Origin: JAIRTY01 sp050257395
GTDB lineage: Bacteria > Actinomycetota > Actinomycetes > Streptosporangiales > Streptosporangiaceae
Length of the DNA stretch: 64,000 bases
Direction: 5' to 3'
NCBI GenBank assembly: GCA_050257395.1
Contig: JBLMWU010000079.1
Location: forward strand, 1-64,000
Shown here: in pieces, positions 8,453-17,254 of the stretch
Layout of the letters: the number at the start of each line of letters is the position of its first letter
Position numbering within the stretch: the stretch's first letter is position 1
Made by a program: the position numbers and the translations under genes
The notes under the pieces: generated by a model
What the model saw: the letters and a program-made list of their open reading frames with translations, nothing else
Told to the model about the DNA's origin: nothing
Database searches by the model: none

Positions 8453-9568
8453 ATGAGGGTGGGAATTCCCCGGGAGGTCAAGAACCACGAGTACCGGGTG
8501 GCGATCACGCCGGCCGGTGTCCATGAGCTGGCCCGGGCCGGCCACGAGGTGGTCATCGAGGCCGGCGCCGGCGCCGGCTCGGCCATCCCGGACGGCGACT
8601 TCGCGGCGGCGGGCGCGGCCATCCTCCCGGCCGCCGACGACGTGTGGCAGGCGGGCGACCTGATCCTCAAGGTCAAGGAGCCGGTGGCCGAGGAGTACCA
8701 CCGGATGCGCAAGGACCAGGTGCTGTTCACCTACCTGCACCTGGCGGCGTCCCGCGCGTGCACCGACGCACTGCTGAACGCGGGCATCACCGCCATCGCG
8801 TATGAGACCGTCCAGCTGCCGGACGGCTCGCTGCCGCTGCTGGCACCCATGTCGGAAGTGGCCGGCCGGATGGCGCCGCAGGTCGGCGCGCACCACCTGC
8901 AGCGCGACGGCGGCGGCCGCGGCGTGCTCATGGGCGGGGTGTCCGGCGTGTACGCGGCCAAGGTGGTCGTGCTGGGCGCCGGGGTCTCGGGCATGAACGC
9001 GGCCGCGATCGCGCTCGGCATGCAGGCCGAGGTGCTGCTGGTGGACAAGAACATCGCCCGGCTGCGCTCGGCTGACGCGATCTACCAGGGGCACTGCCAG
9101 ACGGTCGCCTCCAACACCTATGAGATCGAACGGGCGGTCATCGACGCTGACCTGGTCATCGGCGCGGTGCTCGTGCCCGGGGCAAAGGCGCCCACCCTCG
9201 TGCCCAACGACCTCGTCGCCCGGATGAAGCCGGGCTCGGTGCTGGTGGACATCTCCATCGACCAGGGCGGCTGCTTCGAGGACTCGCACCCGACCACCCA
9301 CGCGGAGCCCACCTACCGGGTGCACGACTCGGTGTTCTACTGCGTCGCCAACATGCCCGGCGCCGTCCCGCACACCTCCACCTACGCGCTGACCAACGTC
9401 ACCCTGCCGTACGCGCTGGAGCTGGCCAACCGCGGCTGGCGCGACGCGCTGCGCGCCGACCCCGCGCTGGCCGGCGGCCTGCACACCCACGAGGGCGTGC
9501 TGACGTGCGAGCCGGTTGCCGAGGCACACGGCCTGCCCTGCACCCCGGCCGGCGAGGTGGTGCACTGA
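8453..9568 (+). CDS. ald: Alanine dehydrogenase
   Basis: NAD-dependent oxidative deamination of L-alanine to pyruvate and ammonia. The 371-residue length is exact for the family. Seen are the N-terminal MRVGIPREVKNHEYRVAITP, the substrate-binding Lys in LILKVKEP, catalytic His in FTYLHLA, the Rossmann fold VVVLGAGVSGMNAA and the Asp-containing VLVDISIDQGGCFE. An SD-like GGAGAG precedes ATG 8453. The 3' end overlaps the recombinase gene if its GTG 9505 start is used. Confidence 0.96.
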   Translation: MRVGIPREVKNHEYRVAITPAGVHELARAGHEVVIEAGAGAGSAIPDGDFAAAGAAILPAADDVWQAGDLILKVKEPVAEEYHRMRKDQVLFTYLHLAASRACTDALLNAGITAIAYETVQLPDGSLPLLAPMSEVAGRMAPQVGAHHLQRDGGGRGVLMGGVSGVYAAKVVVLGAGVSGMNAAAIALGMQAEVLLVDKNIARLRSADAIYQGHCQTVASNTYEIERAVIDADLVIGAVLVPGAKAPTLVPNDLVARMKPGSVLVDISIDQGGCFEDSHPTTHAEPTYRVHDSVFYCVANMPGAVPHTSTYALTNVTLPYALELANRGWRDALRADPALAGGLHTHEGVLTCEPVAEAHGLPCTPAGEVVH

Positions 9569-10497
9569 CCGGCACGGCCGGCGCGGTCCGGCGTTACCTC
9601 GACCACCTGACGGTGGAGCGCGGCCTGGCCGCGCACACGCTCGCGGCCTACGGCCGGGACCTCGCCCGCTACCAGCAGTGGCTGGATGAGCGGGGCCGGG
9701 CCGTGCTGGCCGGGGTGACCGCCGCCGACGTGGCGGAGTTCCTCGCCGGGCTGCGCGAGGGCGGCCAGGGGCATCCGCCGCTGGCCGCCAGCTCCGCCGC
9801 CCGCGCCGTGGCCGCCGTGCGCGGCCTGCACGCGTTCGCCGCAGCCGAGGGGCTCACCCCGGATGACCCGGCGCGCGCGGTGCGGCCGCCACGGCCGCCC
9901 CGGCGGCTGCCCCGGGCCATCGCCGTGCCAGACGTGGAGCGGCTGATCGACGCGGCGGGCGCGGGCGGCGACGACGGCGACCCCCGCCCGCTGCGCGACC
10001 GGGCGCTGCTGGAACTGCTGTACGGGACCGGGGCGCGCATCTCCGAGGCGGTCGCCCTGGACGTGGACGACCTCGGCGGCGCCACGGTCCGGCTGTCCGG
10101 CAAGGGCGGCAAGCAGCGGGTGGTGCCGGTCGGCCGGTACGCCAGGGACGCGCTGGACGCCTACCTGGTGCGCGGCCGGCCGGCGCTGGCCAGCGCCACC
10201 CGCCGCGCCAGTGCCAGCCCGGCCGTGTTCCTCAACGCCCGCGGCGGCCGCCTGACCCGGCAGGGCGCCTGGGGGGTGCTCGGGTCGGCGGCCGGGCGGG
10301 CGGGCCTGTCCGGCGTGTCGCCGCACACCCTGCGGCACTCGTTCGCCACCCATCTGCTGGACGGCGGCGCGGACGTGCGGGTGGTCCAGGAGCTGCTCGG
10401 CCACGCCTCAGTGACAACGACGCAGGTCTACACGCTGGTGACAGTGGACAAGCTCCGTGAGGTCTACGCCGCGGCACACCCGCGGGCCCGCGGCTGA
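9505..10497 (+). CDS. xerD: Tyrosine recombinase XerD
   Basis: Site-specific recombinase that resolves chromosome dimers at dif with XerC, or a related integrase. The SAM-like core-binding domain begins at VRRYLDHLTVERGLAAHTLAAY. The catalytic domain shows Arg in GTGARISEA, Lys in SGKGGKQRV, the HTLRHSFATHLL box (His and Arg), His in LLGHAS and nucleophile Tyr in TTQVYT. The frame opens at GTG 9505, which overlaps ald by 64 bases and adds about 20 non-domain residues. A CTG at 9565 overlapping the ald stop would give a compact protein. The neighbouring parA-scpA-scpB genes fit a role in chromosome processing. Confidence 0.93.
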   Translation: MRAGCRGTRPALHPGRRGGALTGTAGAVRRYLDHLTVERGLAAHTLAAYGRDLARYQQWLDERGRAVLAGVTAADVAEFLAGLREGGQGHPPLAASSAARAVAAVRGLHAFAAAEGLTPDDPARAVRPPRPPRRLPRAIAVPDVERLIDAAGAGGDDGDPRPLRDRALLELLYGTGARISEAVALDVDDLGGATVRLSGKGGKQRVVPVGRYARDALDAYLVRGRPALASATRRASASPAVFLNARGGRLTRQGAWGVLGSAAGRAGLSGVSPHTLRHSFATHLLDGGADVRVVQELLGHASVTTTQVYTLVTVDKLREVYAAAHPRARG

Positions 10498-10667
10498 CCG
10501 CCGCGCGGCCCCCGTTCCGCAGCAGATGAACCCGCACCGGGCAGAAGCCCGGATCCGGGCGGATGCGGGCACGGACGGTGAGTCGGCTTGCTGCCGGCCC
10601 TGTCAAGCCCTAAAGTCCGGGTTCCAGCGGAGCAATTTTGTGCAGTCCGCCGGGGAGGTGCGGCACA

Positions 10668-11555
10668 TTGGTGGCAGCGGCCTACGACGCGCAACCAGGG
10701 TACGGGCCCACCGGGCGCCCCTTGCCGATGTTTCCTGACCCGGAGCCGCTGGTGACGCACGGCCCCGCGCGGATCGTCGCCGTCTGCAACCAGAAGGGCG
10801 GCGTCGGCAAGACCACCACCACCATCAACCTGGGCGCGGCCCTGGCTGAGCAGGGCCGCCGGGTGCTGCTGGTGGACTTCGACCCGCAGGGCGCCCTGTC
10901 GGTCGGCCTGGGCATCCAGCCGCACGAGCTGGAGTCCACGGTCTACAACCTGCTGATGGAGCGCGGCGTCCAGGCCGCGGACTCAGTCATCAAGACCAAC
11001 GTGACCGGCATGGACCTGCTGCCCAGCAACATCGACCTGTCCGGCGCGGAAGTGCAGCTCGTGCACGAGGTCGGGCGGGAGTTCGTGCTGGGCGGGGTGC
11101 TGGAGCCGGTGCTGCAGGAGTACGACATCGTCCTCATCGACTGCCAGCCCTCGCTGGGCTTGCTGACGGTGAACGCGCTCGCCTGCGCCAGCGGCGTGCT
11201 GATCCCGCTCGAGTGCGAGTACTTCGCCATGCGCGGCGTCGCCCTGCTGATGGAGACCATCGACAAGGTGTCGTCCCGGCTGAACCCGAACCTGGGCATC
11301 GACGGCCTGCTCGCCACCATGTACGACCCCCGCACTCTGCACTCGCGGGAGGTGCTGGCCCGGGTGGTGGCCGGCTTCGGCGACAAGGTCTTCCACACCG
11401 TCATCAACCGCACCGTCCGGTTCCCGGACGCCACCGTGGCCGGGGAGCCGATCACCAGCTTCGACCCCGCTTCCATGGGCGCGAACTCCTACCGTGACCT
11501 GGCCAAGGAGGTACTGGAGCGGTGGCGGCAGGCAGGTCTCGTCCGCGCCGGGTGA
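10668..11555 (+). CDS. ParA/Soj-family chromosome partitioning ATPase
   Basis: A 295-residue deviant Walker A ATPase: CNQKGGVGKTTTTINLG contains the signature lysine pair, and Walker B-like LIDCQPSLGLLTVNAL follows. It belongs to the ParA copy found upstream of scpAB in actinobacteria, not the parAB pair near oriC. I choose TTG 10668 with GGGGAGG (10652-10658) nine bases upstream. GTG 10671 is the next codon. An N-terminal tail of about 35 residues rich in Pro/Gly precedes the ATPase. The stop overlaps the next gene's GTG start. Confidence 0.93.
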   Translation: MVAAAYDAQPGYGPTGRPLPMFPDPEPLVTHGPARIVAVCNQKGGVGKTTTTINLGAALAEQGRRVLLVDFDPQGALSVGLGIQPHELESTVYNLLMERGVQAADSVIKTNVTGMDLLPSNIDLSGAEVQLVHEVGREFVLGGVLEPVLQEYDIVLIDCQPSLGLLTVNALACASGVLIPLECEYFAMRGVALLMETIDKVSSRLNPNLGIDGLLATMYDPRTLHSREVLARVVAGFGDKVFHTVINRTVRFPDATVAGEPITSFDPASMGANSYRDLAKEVLERWRQAGLVRAG

Positions 11556-11863
11556 GCCTGCCGGGAGTCGCCGAACTGCTCCGTCCCGCCGCGCCGGGCC
11601 CCGCCGGGGAGCTCGGCCAGCAGGCGAGCGGGCGCGAGTGTCACCCGCAGAAGGTCACGGTGTCCCTGTCCGCTCAGGAACTTGCTGACCTGGAACGCGC
11701 CCGGCTCGCCCTGCGCGGCTACGGAGTTACCGTTGATCGTGGCAGGCTGGTCCGGGAGGCGATCGCAGTGCTCCTCGCAGACCTCGCGCTCGAAGGCGAG
11801 GCGAGCCTGGTGGCGCGCCGCCTCGGCGGTGCCGCCGGGCGGGATCCGGCGGGCCGCCCGTGA
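11552..11863 (+). CDS. Small conserved protein, possible ribbon-helix-helix type
   Basis: A 103-residue protein starting at GTG 11552, overlapping the parA stop by 4 bases (GTGA), and itself ending in a GTGA overlap with scpA. So it is translationally embedded in the parA-scpA-scpB operon. After an unconserved 30 residues comes KVTVSLSAQELADLERARL and GRLVREAIAVLLADL. This beta-strand plus two-helix pattern resembles ribbon-helix-helix DNA-binding folds. Function unknown. Position suggests a role with the segregation genes. Confidence 0.7.
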   Translation: MSLPGVAELLRPAAPGPAGELGQQASGRECHPQKVTVSLSAQELADLERARLALRGYGVTVDRGRLVREAIAVLLADLALEGEASLVARRLGGAAGRDPAGRP

Positions 11864-12735
11864 CCCCGAGCGTGCTGGGGGAGCAGGTCATGGCCGGTAA
11901 GACCGGGGGCGGGGCCGTCCCGCCCGGCGGGACCCAGGACGGTGGTGCCCAGGCGGCGGGCGGCGGGCAGACCGGCGGGTTCGAGGTCCACCTCGACGTG
12001 TTCGAGGGACCGTTCGACCTGCTGCTCGGGCTGATCTCCAAGCACAAGCTGGACATCACCGAAGTCGCCCTGTCCCAGGTCACCGACGAGTTCATCGCCT
12101 ACATCCGGGCCCGGGCCGAGGGCTGGGACCTCGATCAGGCGAGCTACTTCCTGGTGGTGGCGGCCACCCTGCTGGACCTCAAGGCCGCCCGGCTGCTGCC
12201 CGCCGGCGAGGTGGAGGACGAGGAGGACCTGGCCCTGCTGGAGGCCAGGGACCTGCTGTTCGCCCGGCTGCTGCAGTACCGCGCGTACAAGGAGGTCGCC
12301 GCCGTGCTGGCCGGCCGGATGGCCGTCCAGGCCCGCCGGTTCCCGCGGCGGGTGCCGATGGAGCCGCGGTTCGCCGAGCTGCTGCCCGAAGTGCTGCTCG
12401 GGCTCGGCCCGGCCGAGTTCGCGAGGATCGCCGCGCTGGCGCTGGCGCCGCGGCCCGAGCCGGTCGTGTCCACCGGGCACATCCACGCGCCGCTGACCAC
12501 CGTGGCCGAGCAGGCGGCGGTGCTCCGCCGCCGCCTGCGGGAGCTCGGCCGGGCCAGCTTCGCCCGGCTGACAGCGGACTGCTCGGGCACGTACGAGGTG
12601 GTGGCCCGGTTCCTGGCGGTGCTGGAGCTGTACCGGGAGAGCAGCGTCGCGCTGGAGCAGGACACGCCGTTCGGCGATCTGTACGTCACCTGGACCGCCG
12701 GGGACGCGGCCGGGCCGGAGGAGGACAGCGAGTGA
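11860..12735 (+). CDS. scpA: Segregation and condensation protein A (kleisin)
   Basis: ScpA bridges the SMC heads and binds ScpB in the bacterial condensin. The N-terminal SMC-neck-binding region FEVHLDVFEGPFDLLLGLIS and the helix pair HKLDITEVALSQVTDEFI are clear. The middle ASYFLVVAATLLDLKAARLLP and the C-terminal winged helix near LTADCSGTYEVVARFLAVLEL match the family. The GTG start at 11860 overlaps the upstream stop, and ATG 11890 is an alternative. The first 40 residues are Gly/Ala-rich linker. It ends in a GTGA overlap with scpB. Confidence 0.95.
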   Translation: MTPSVLGEQVMAGKTGGGAVPPGGTQDGGAQAAGGGQTGGFEVHLDVFEGPFDLLLGLISKHKLDITEVALSQVTDEFIAYIRARAEGWDLDQASYFLVVAATLLDLKAARLLPAGEVEDEEDLALLEARDLLFARLLQYRAYKEVAAVLAGRMAVQARRFPRRVPMEPRFAELLPEVLLGLGPAEFARIAALALAPRPEPVVSTGHIHAPLTTVAEQAAVLRRRLRELGRASFARLTADCSGTYEVVARFLAVLELYRESSVALEQDTPFGDLYVTWTAGDAAGPEEDSE

Positions 12736-13772
12736 CGACGCCCGCTGGGGACGAGCACGTCCCTGGGGAGGACCTGACCGGGGCTGGCGGGCCGGCCGGC
12801 CCGGACGCCCAGCCAGAAACCGGCGCCCAGGCAGAAACAGACGCCCAGGCAGAAACAGACGCGCTGGCAGAGACCGACGCCCAGGCGGGCACGGACGCCC
12901 AGGCGGGCACGGACGCCCAGGGAGAAGCGGCCGCCCAGGCGGAGACGGACGCGCTGGCGGCGGCCGGCGCCCAGCCGGACGCGGACGCCCCGGCAGAGAC
13001 CGGAGCGCCGGCGGGCGGGGGAGCAGCCGCGGACGACGGCGAGCCGGATGAAGCCGTCCCCGCCGTGGAGTACGGCGGGATGCCCGGCAGCCACCCCGGC
13101 ACCGCGGGCGGTGCGGCGGGCGGGGATGCGGATGAGCTGGCGGCCGGGACCGGGGACGGCGGCGAGCCCGGGGACGGTGACGAGTCCGGGGACGCCGGGG
13201 ACACCCGCCAGGCGGCCCCAGGGCTGGCGGCCAGCCTGGAGGCGATCCTGCTGGTGGTCGACGAGCCGGTGGCGGAAGTGGTGCTGGCCCAGGTGCTGGA
13301 GCGCCCCCGGCACGAGGTTGCCGCCGCCCTGCGCCAGCTCGCCGCCTCCTACGACCAGGAGGGCCGCGGCTTCGAGCTGCGCCAGGTGGCGGGCGGCTGG
13401 CGTTACTACACCCGGGAGGCCTGCGCGCCGGTGGTCGAGCGCTTCGTCCGGGACGGGCAGGAGGTGCGGCTGACCCAGGCGGCGCTGGAGACGCTCGCCG
13501 TGGTCGCCTACCGGCAGCCCGTGAGCCGGGCCCGGGTCTCCGCGGTGCGCGGCGTCAACTGCGATGGCGTGATGCGCACCCTGAGCCTGCGCGGGCTGGT
13601 GGAGGAGGCCGGCACGGAACGGGAGACCGGTGCCATCCTGTACCGGACCACCGGGTACTTCCTGGAGCGGCTCGGGCTGGCCAGCCTGGAGGACCTGCCC
13701 GAGCTTGCGCCGTTCCTGCCCGACCAGATCGAGGAGAACGAGGAGTCCGGCGATGAGCCCGCGGGCTCGTAA
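12732..13772 (+). CDS. scpB: Segregation and condensation protein B with long acidic N-terminal extension
   Basis: The C-terminal 190 residues are canonical ScpB: two winged-helix domains with LEAILLVVDEPVAEVVLAQ, EVRLTQAALETLAVVAYRQP, VRGVNCDGVMRTLSLRGLV and ILYRTTGYFLERLGL. It forms a dimer that binds ScpA. The first 155 residues or so are an acidic, Ala/Asp/Glu/Gly-rich extension with imperfect hexapeptide-like repeats such as AETDAQ, AGTDAQ and AETDAL (DNA near 12810-12990). This is longer than the usual short N-terminus and is presumably disordered. It is coupled to scpA by GTGA overlap. Confidence 0.93.
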   Translation: MTTPAGDEHVPGEDLTGAGGPAGPDAQPETGAQAETDAQAETDALAETDAQAGTDAQAGTDAQGEAAAQAETDALAAAGAQPDADAPAETGAPAGGGAAADDGEPDEAVPAVEYGGMPGSHPGTAGGAAGGDADELAAGTGDGGEPGDGDESGDAGDTRQAAPGLAASLEAILLVVDEPVAEVVLAQVLERPRHEVAAALRQLAASYDQEGRGFELRQVAGGWRYYTREACAPVVERFVRDGQEVRLTQAALETLAVVAYRQPVSRARVSAVRGVNCDGVMRTLSLRGLVEEAGTERETGAILYRTTGYFLERLGLASLEDLPELAPFLPDQIEENEESGDEPAGS

Positions 13773-14751
13773 CGGCCCAGGGCCGCAGGCCCGTGACGGC
13801 GCTGCGGCCCGGGCACGCGGCGGGCGCCGGGCCGGCCGGGACGCCCAGCCGGAGCAACCGGGCCGCAGCCGCCAGCCGGAGCAACCGGGCCGCGGCCGCC
13901 AGCCGGAGCAGCCCAGCCGCGGCCGCCAGCCGGAGCAGCCCGGCCGCGGCCGCCCCGGCGGGCCTGCCCGCGGGTTCGCGGACGACGCCCCCGGGGACGG
14001 CGAGCGCGACTCGCTGACCGATGTCCCTGGCGGCATCCGGCTGCAGAAGGTGCTGGCCGCGGCCGGGGTGGGCAGCAGGCGGCACTGCGAGGAGCTGATC
14101 GGCGAGGGCCGGGTCGAGGTGGACGGTGAGATCGTCCGCCGGTTCGGGGCGCGGGTGGACCCCGAGCACCAGGTGATCCGGGTGGACGGCAGGCGGATCC
14201 CGGCCCGCCAGGACCTGGTCTACCTGGCGCTGAACAAGCCCGCTGGCGTGCTCACCACCATGTCCGACGACCGGGGCCGCCCCACCATCGCCGACTACCT
14301 CGGCGACCGGGCGGAGCGCCTCTACCACGTGGGCAGGCTGGACTACGACACCGAGGGGCTCATGCTCCTGATGAACGACGGCGAGCTCGCCCACCGGCTG
14401 GCCCACCCGCGCTACGGCGTGCCCAAGACGTACCTGGCGGACGTGCCCGGGCCGGTCCCGCGCGACCTCGGCCGCCGTCTCGCCACCGGCATCGAGCTGG
14501 AGGACGGCGTGGCCAGCGCCGACCGGTTCCGGGTGGTGGAGCGGGCGGCGGGCCGGGCGCTGGTGGAGATCACCCTGCACGAGGGCCGCAAGCACATCGT
14601 GCGGCGGCTGCTGGCCGCCGCGGGCCACCCGGTGGGGCGGCTGGTCCGCACCCACATCGGGCCGGTGGCGCTCGGATCGCTGCGCCCCGGCACCACCCGG
14701 GCGCTGTCCACCCGCGAGATCGGCGACCTGTACGCCGCCGTCGGCCTCTGA
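13753..14751 (+). CDS. rluB: 23S rRNA pseudouridine synthase (RluB/RsuA type)
   Basis: The enzyme isomerises a uridine in 23S rRNA (RluB) or 16S rRNA (RsuA-like). An S4 RNA-binding domain (RLQKVLAAAGVGSRRHCEEL) precedes the catalytic domain with the active-site Asp in GRLDYDTEGLMLLMND and the HEGRKHIVRRLLAAAGHPV motif. ATG 13753 has AGGAG seven bases upstream and overlaps the scpB end by 20 bases. The first 90 residues form a basic, disordered tail with four QPEQPGRGR-like repeats. This location behind scpB is conserved in actinobacteria. Confidence 0.93.
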   Translation: MSPRARNGPGPQARDGAAARARGGRRAGRDAQPEQPGRSRQPEQPGRGRQPEQPSRGRQPEQPGRGRPGGPARGFADDAPGDGERDSLTDVPGGIRLQKVLAAAGVGSRRHCEELIGEGRVEVDGEIVRRFGARVDPEHQVIRVDGRRIPARQDLVYLALNKPAGVLTTMSDDRGRPTIADYLGDRAERLYHVGRLDYDTEGLMLLMNDGELAHRLAHPRYGVPKTYLADVPGPVPRDLGRRLATGIELEDGVASADRFRVVERAAGRALVEITLHEGRKHIVRRLLAAAGHPVGRLVRTHIGPVALGSLRPGTTRALSTREIGDLYAAVGL

Positions 14752-14856
14752 CGCCGGCAGCGGCCGGCGGCCCCCGGTGCCGGCCAGCCGATACGCTGGG
14801 CGGCAGAAGTGGCGGCGGCGCCCGGCGGGGCGCGGGGCAACCAAAGGAGCGAACTG

Positions 14857-15219
14857 GTGGCGGTCAGGGCTATCCGCGGCGCGGTCCAGGTGGACGCCAA
14901 CGAGCGGGCTGCTGTCATCGAGGGCACCACCGAGCTCGTGACCGCGATGATGACCCGCAACAACCTGGTGCCCGACGACGTGATCAGCGTCCTGTTCACC
15001 GCCACCCCGGACCTGACGGCCGAGTTCCCGGCGCTGGCGGCGCGCAAGATCGGCTTCCAGGAGGTGCCGCTCATCTGCGCCGCTGAGATCAGCGTGCCGG
15101 GGGCGATGCCGCACGTCGTCCGGGTGCTCATGCACGTCGAGACGGACCAGCCCCGGTCCGCCATCCAGCACGTCTACCTGCGCGGTGCGGCAGCGCTGCG
15201 GCTGGACATCGCGCAGTGA
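14857..15219 (+). CDS. aroH: Chorismate mutase, AroH class
   Basis: A 120-residue monofunctional chorismate mutase of the trimeric AroH fold, turning chorismate into prephenate. Seen are AVRAIRGAVQVDANERAAVI, the active-site helix TTELVTAMMTRNNL, and GFQEVPLICAAEISVPGAMP with HVVRVLMHV carrying the conserved Glu and Arg. Start GTG 14857 has AAAGGAG at 14843-14849, seven bases upstream. It overlaps tyrA by GTGA, so the two consecutive steps of tyrosine synthesis are coupled in translation. Confidence 0.95.
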   Translation: MAVRAIRGAVQVDANERAAVIEGTTELVTAMMTRNNLVPDDVISVLFTATPDLTAEFPALAARKIGFQEVPLICAAEISVPGAMPHVVRVLMHVETDQPRSAIQHVYLRGAAALRLDIAQ

Positions 15220-16427
15220 CCACGGCGGCCGCCAGCGGAGCACCGGGCAGGCCCGGCGGGGACCTGCCCGCCAGCGCGGTCGTGATCGGCACCGGGCTGA
15301 TCGGCACCTCGGTCGCGCTGGCCCTGCGGGAACGCGGCACAGCCGTCTGGCTGGCCGACAACGACCCGCAGTCCGCCCGGCTGGCCGAGCACATCGGCGC
15401 GGGCACCGTCCTGCCGGGGCCCTGGCCCCCCGCCCCTGCCGGCCCCGCGCCGGGCGCGCCAGCGCCGGCCGAGCTGGCGGTGCTGGCCGTGCCGCCCGCC
15501 GCCGTGGCCGCCACCCTGGCCGCCGCCCAGGCCTGCGGGCTGGCGCACTGGTACACCGACGTGGCGAGCGTGAAGAGCTTCCCGCTGCACCAGGCGCGGG
15601 AACTAGGCTGTGATCTGTCCACATTCGTCGCGGGTCACCCGATTTCCGGCCGGGAGCGGTCCGGGCCCGCGGCGGCCCGCGCCGACCTGTTCCTCGGCCG
15701 GCCCTGGGTGATCTGCCCGGCGCCGGAGAGCCGGCCAGCGGCGGTGGCCGCCGTGACCGGCCTGGCCCGGGCCTGCGGGGCGGAGCCGGTGACCGCCAGC
15801 GCCGCCGAGCACGACCGGTGGGTGGCGCTGATCTCCCACGCGCCGCACGTGGTCTCCGCCGCCATGGCCGCCCGGCTGGCGGAAGCGCCGGGCAGCGCGC
15901 TCGCCCTGGCCGGGCAGGGCCTGCGGGACGTGACCAGGATCGCCGCTGGCGACCCCGACCTGTGGACGCAGATCCTGGGCGCCAACGCCGCCCCGGTCGC
16001 GCAGGTGCTGGCCGACGTGGCGGCCGACCTGTCGATGGCGGCCGAGGCGCTGGCAGAGGCCGCCCACCCGGCCGCCCGGCAGGCGCCCGGGACCCCCGGG
16101 GAGCCGCCCGTGCCGGAAGCGCCCGCCGCCCTCAAGGCCCTGACCGGGCTGCTGGCGCACGGCAACGCCGGGACCTCCCGGATCCCCGGCAAGCGGGGCA
16201 AGCCCGCCCGCGCCGACGCGGTGGTGCAGGTGGTCATCCGCGACCAGCCCGGCGAGCTGGCCCGGCTGTTCCAGGCCGCGGGCCAGGCGGGCGTCAATAT
16301 CGAGGACATCGGCATCGAGCACTCACCCGGGCTGCCGGTCGGGGTGGCCGAGCTGACCGTCCGCCCAGAGGCGGTGGCCACCCTGACCGCCGCGCTGGCC
16401 GCCAGCGGCTGGCCGGTGCGCGGCTGA
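15216..16427 (+). CDS. tyrA: Prephenate dehydrogenase with ACT domain
   Basis: Oxidative decarboxylation of prephenate to 4-hydroxyphenylpyruvate. The N-terminal Rossmann fold is AVVIGTGLIGTSVALALRERG. The catalytic His is in AGHPISGRERSGP, and a second His-containing helix SAAEHDRWVALISHAPHVVS follows. A C-terminal ACT domain (VVQVVIRDQPGELARLFQAA) suggests feedback control by tyrosine or another amino acid. The start is GTG 15216 overlapping the aroH stop. Length 403 is longer than single-domain forms because of the ACT domain and Ala/Pro linkers. Confidence 0.94.
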   Translation: MTTAAASGAPGRPGGDLPASAVVIGTGLIGTSVALALRERGTAVWLADNDPQSARLAEHIGAGTVLPGPWPPAPAGPAPGAPAPAELAVLAVPPAAVAATLAAAQACGLAHWYTDVASVKSFPLHQARELGCDLSTFVAGHPISGRERSGPAAARADLFLGRPWVICPAPESRPAAVAAVTGLARACGAEPVTASAAEHDRWVALISHAPHVVSAAMAARLAEAPGSALALAGQGLRDVTRIAAGDPDLWTQILGANAAPVAQVLADVAADLSMAAEALAEAAHPAARQAPGTPGEPPVPEAPAALKALTGLLAHGNAGTSRIPGKRGKPARADAVVQVVIRDQPGELARLFQAAGQAGVNIEDIGIEHSPGLPVGVAELTVRPEAVATLTAALAASGWPVRG

Positions 16428-16495
16428 CCCGCGCCGGCGCACCGCCGCGGCCGTCAGCGGCCAGGGCACAGCGGCGATCTCGATAGCATCACTGG

Positions 16496-17254
16496 GTGAG
16501 CAAGAGCCTCGTCATCGCCGTGGACGGCCCGGCCGGGTCCGGCAAATCCAGTGCCGCCCGCGGCGTGGCGGCCGCGCTCGGCCTGCGCTACCTGGACACC
16601 GGCGCGATGTACCGGGCGCTCACCTGGTGGCTGCTGGCGGAGGGCATCGGCACCGGCAGCCCGGAAGCGGTGGCTGAGCACGCCGCGGACCCGCTGATCG
16701 AGTCCGGCACCGACCCGGCAGCCCCCAGGATCACGGTGAACGGCCAGGACGTGTCCGGCCCCATCCGCACCCGCGCGGTGTCCAACGCGGTCAGCGCGGT
16801 CGCGTCGGTGCCCGCGGTGCGGGCGCACCTGGTCGCGCTGCAGCAGGACATCATCGCGCGGGCCTGCGCGTCCGGGCCGGGGATCGTCGCGGAGGGCCGC
16901 GATATCGGCACTGTGGTCGCCCCGGACGCCACGCTCAAGGTGTTCCTCACCGCCAGCGAGGAGGTGCGGGCCAGCCGCCGCAGCGCCGACCTGGCCGCCG
17001 ACCCGGCCGCCACCGCCGAGCTCACCCAGCGTGAGCAGGAGCGCCGGGACCGCCGGGACGCGCCGCAGATGGCGCGGGCAGCCGACGCGGTCGAGGTGGA
17101 CTCCACCACCCTGGCCCTGGACGAGGTCGTGCGGCTGATCGCCGCGCTGGCGGCGGAGCGGCAGGCGGGCGGGCGGCCGGCGGATGCGGCGCAGGATTGG
17201 AAGCCCCCCGCGGGCGAGTGGCAGCAGGCGGGCGCCGGGCGGGCCGGCCAGTGA
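16496..17254 (+). CDS. cmk: Cytidylate kinase
   Basis: Phosphorylates CMP and dCMP. The P-loop is VDGPAGSGKSSAARGVAAAL, followed by the family hallmark YLDTGAMYRALTWW, the insert IRTRAVSNAVSAVASVPAVR and the catalytic GIVAEGRDIGTVVAPDA and LKVFLTASEEVRASRR segments. Start GTG 16496. The last 30 residues are an unconserved tail. The 3' end overlaps der by GTGA; the cmk-der pair is conserved in actinobacteria. Confidence 0.95.
   Translation: MSKSLVIAVDGPAGSGKSSAARGVAAALGLRYLDTGAMYRALTWWLLAEGIGTGSPEAVAEHAADPLIESGTDPAAPRITVNGQDVSGPIRTRAVSNAVSAVASVPAVRAHLVALQQDIIARACASGPGIVAEGRDIGTVVAPDATLKVFLTASEEVRASRRSADLAADPAATAELTQREQERRDRRDAPQMARAADAVEVDSTTLALDEVVRLIAALAAERQAGGRPADAAQDWKPPAGEWQQAGAGRAGQ

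Noticed and set aside
9505..10497. Mobile-element integrase
   Set aside because: Although it is a tyrosine recombinase, its place between ald and parA-scpAB and its length fit chromosomal XerD; no att sites or phage genes flank it.
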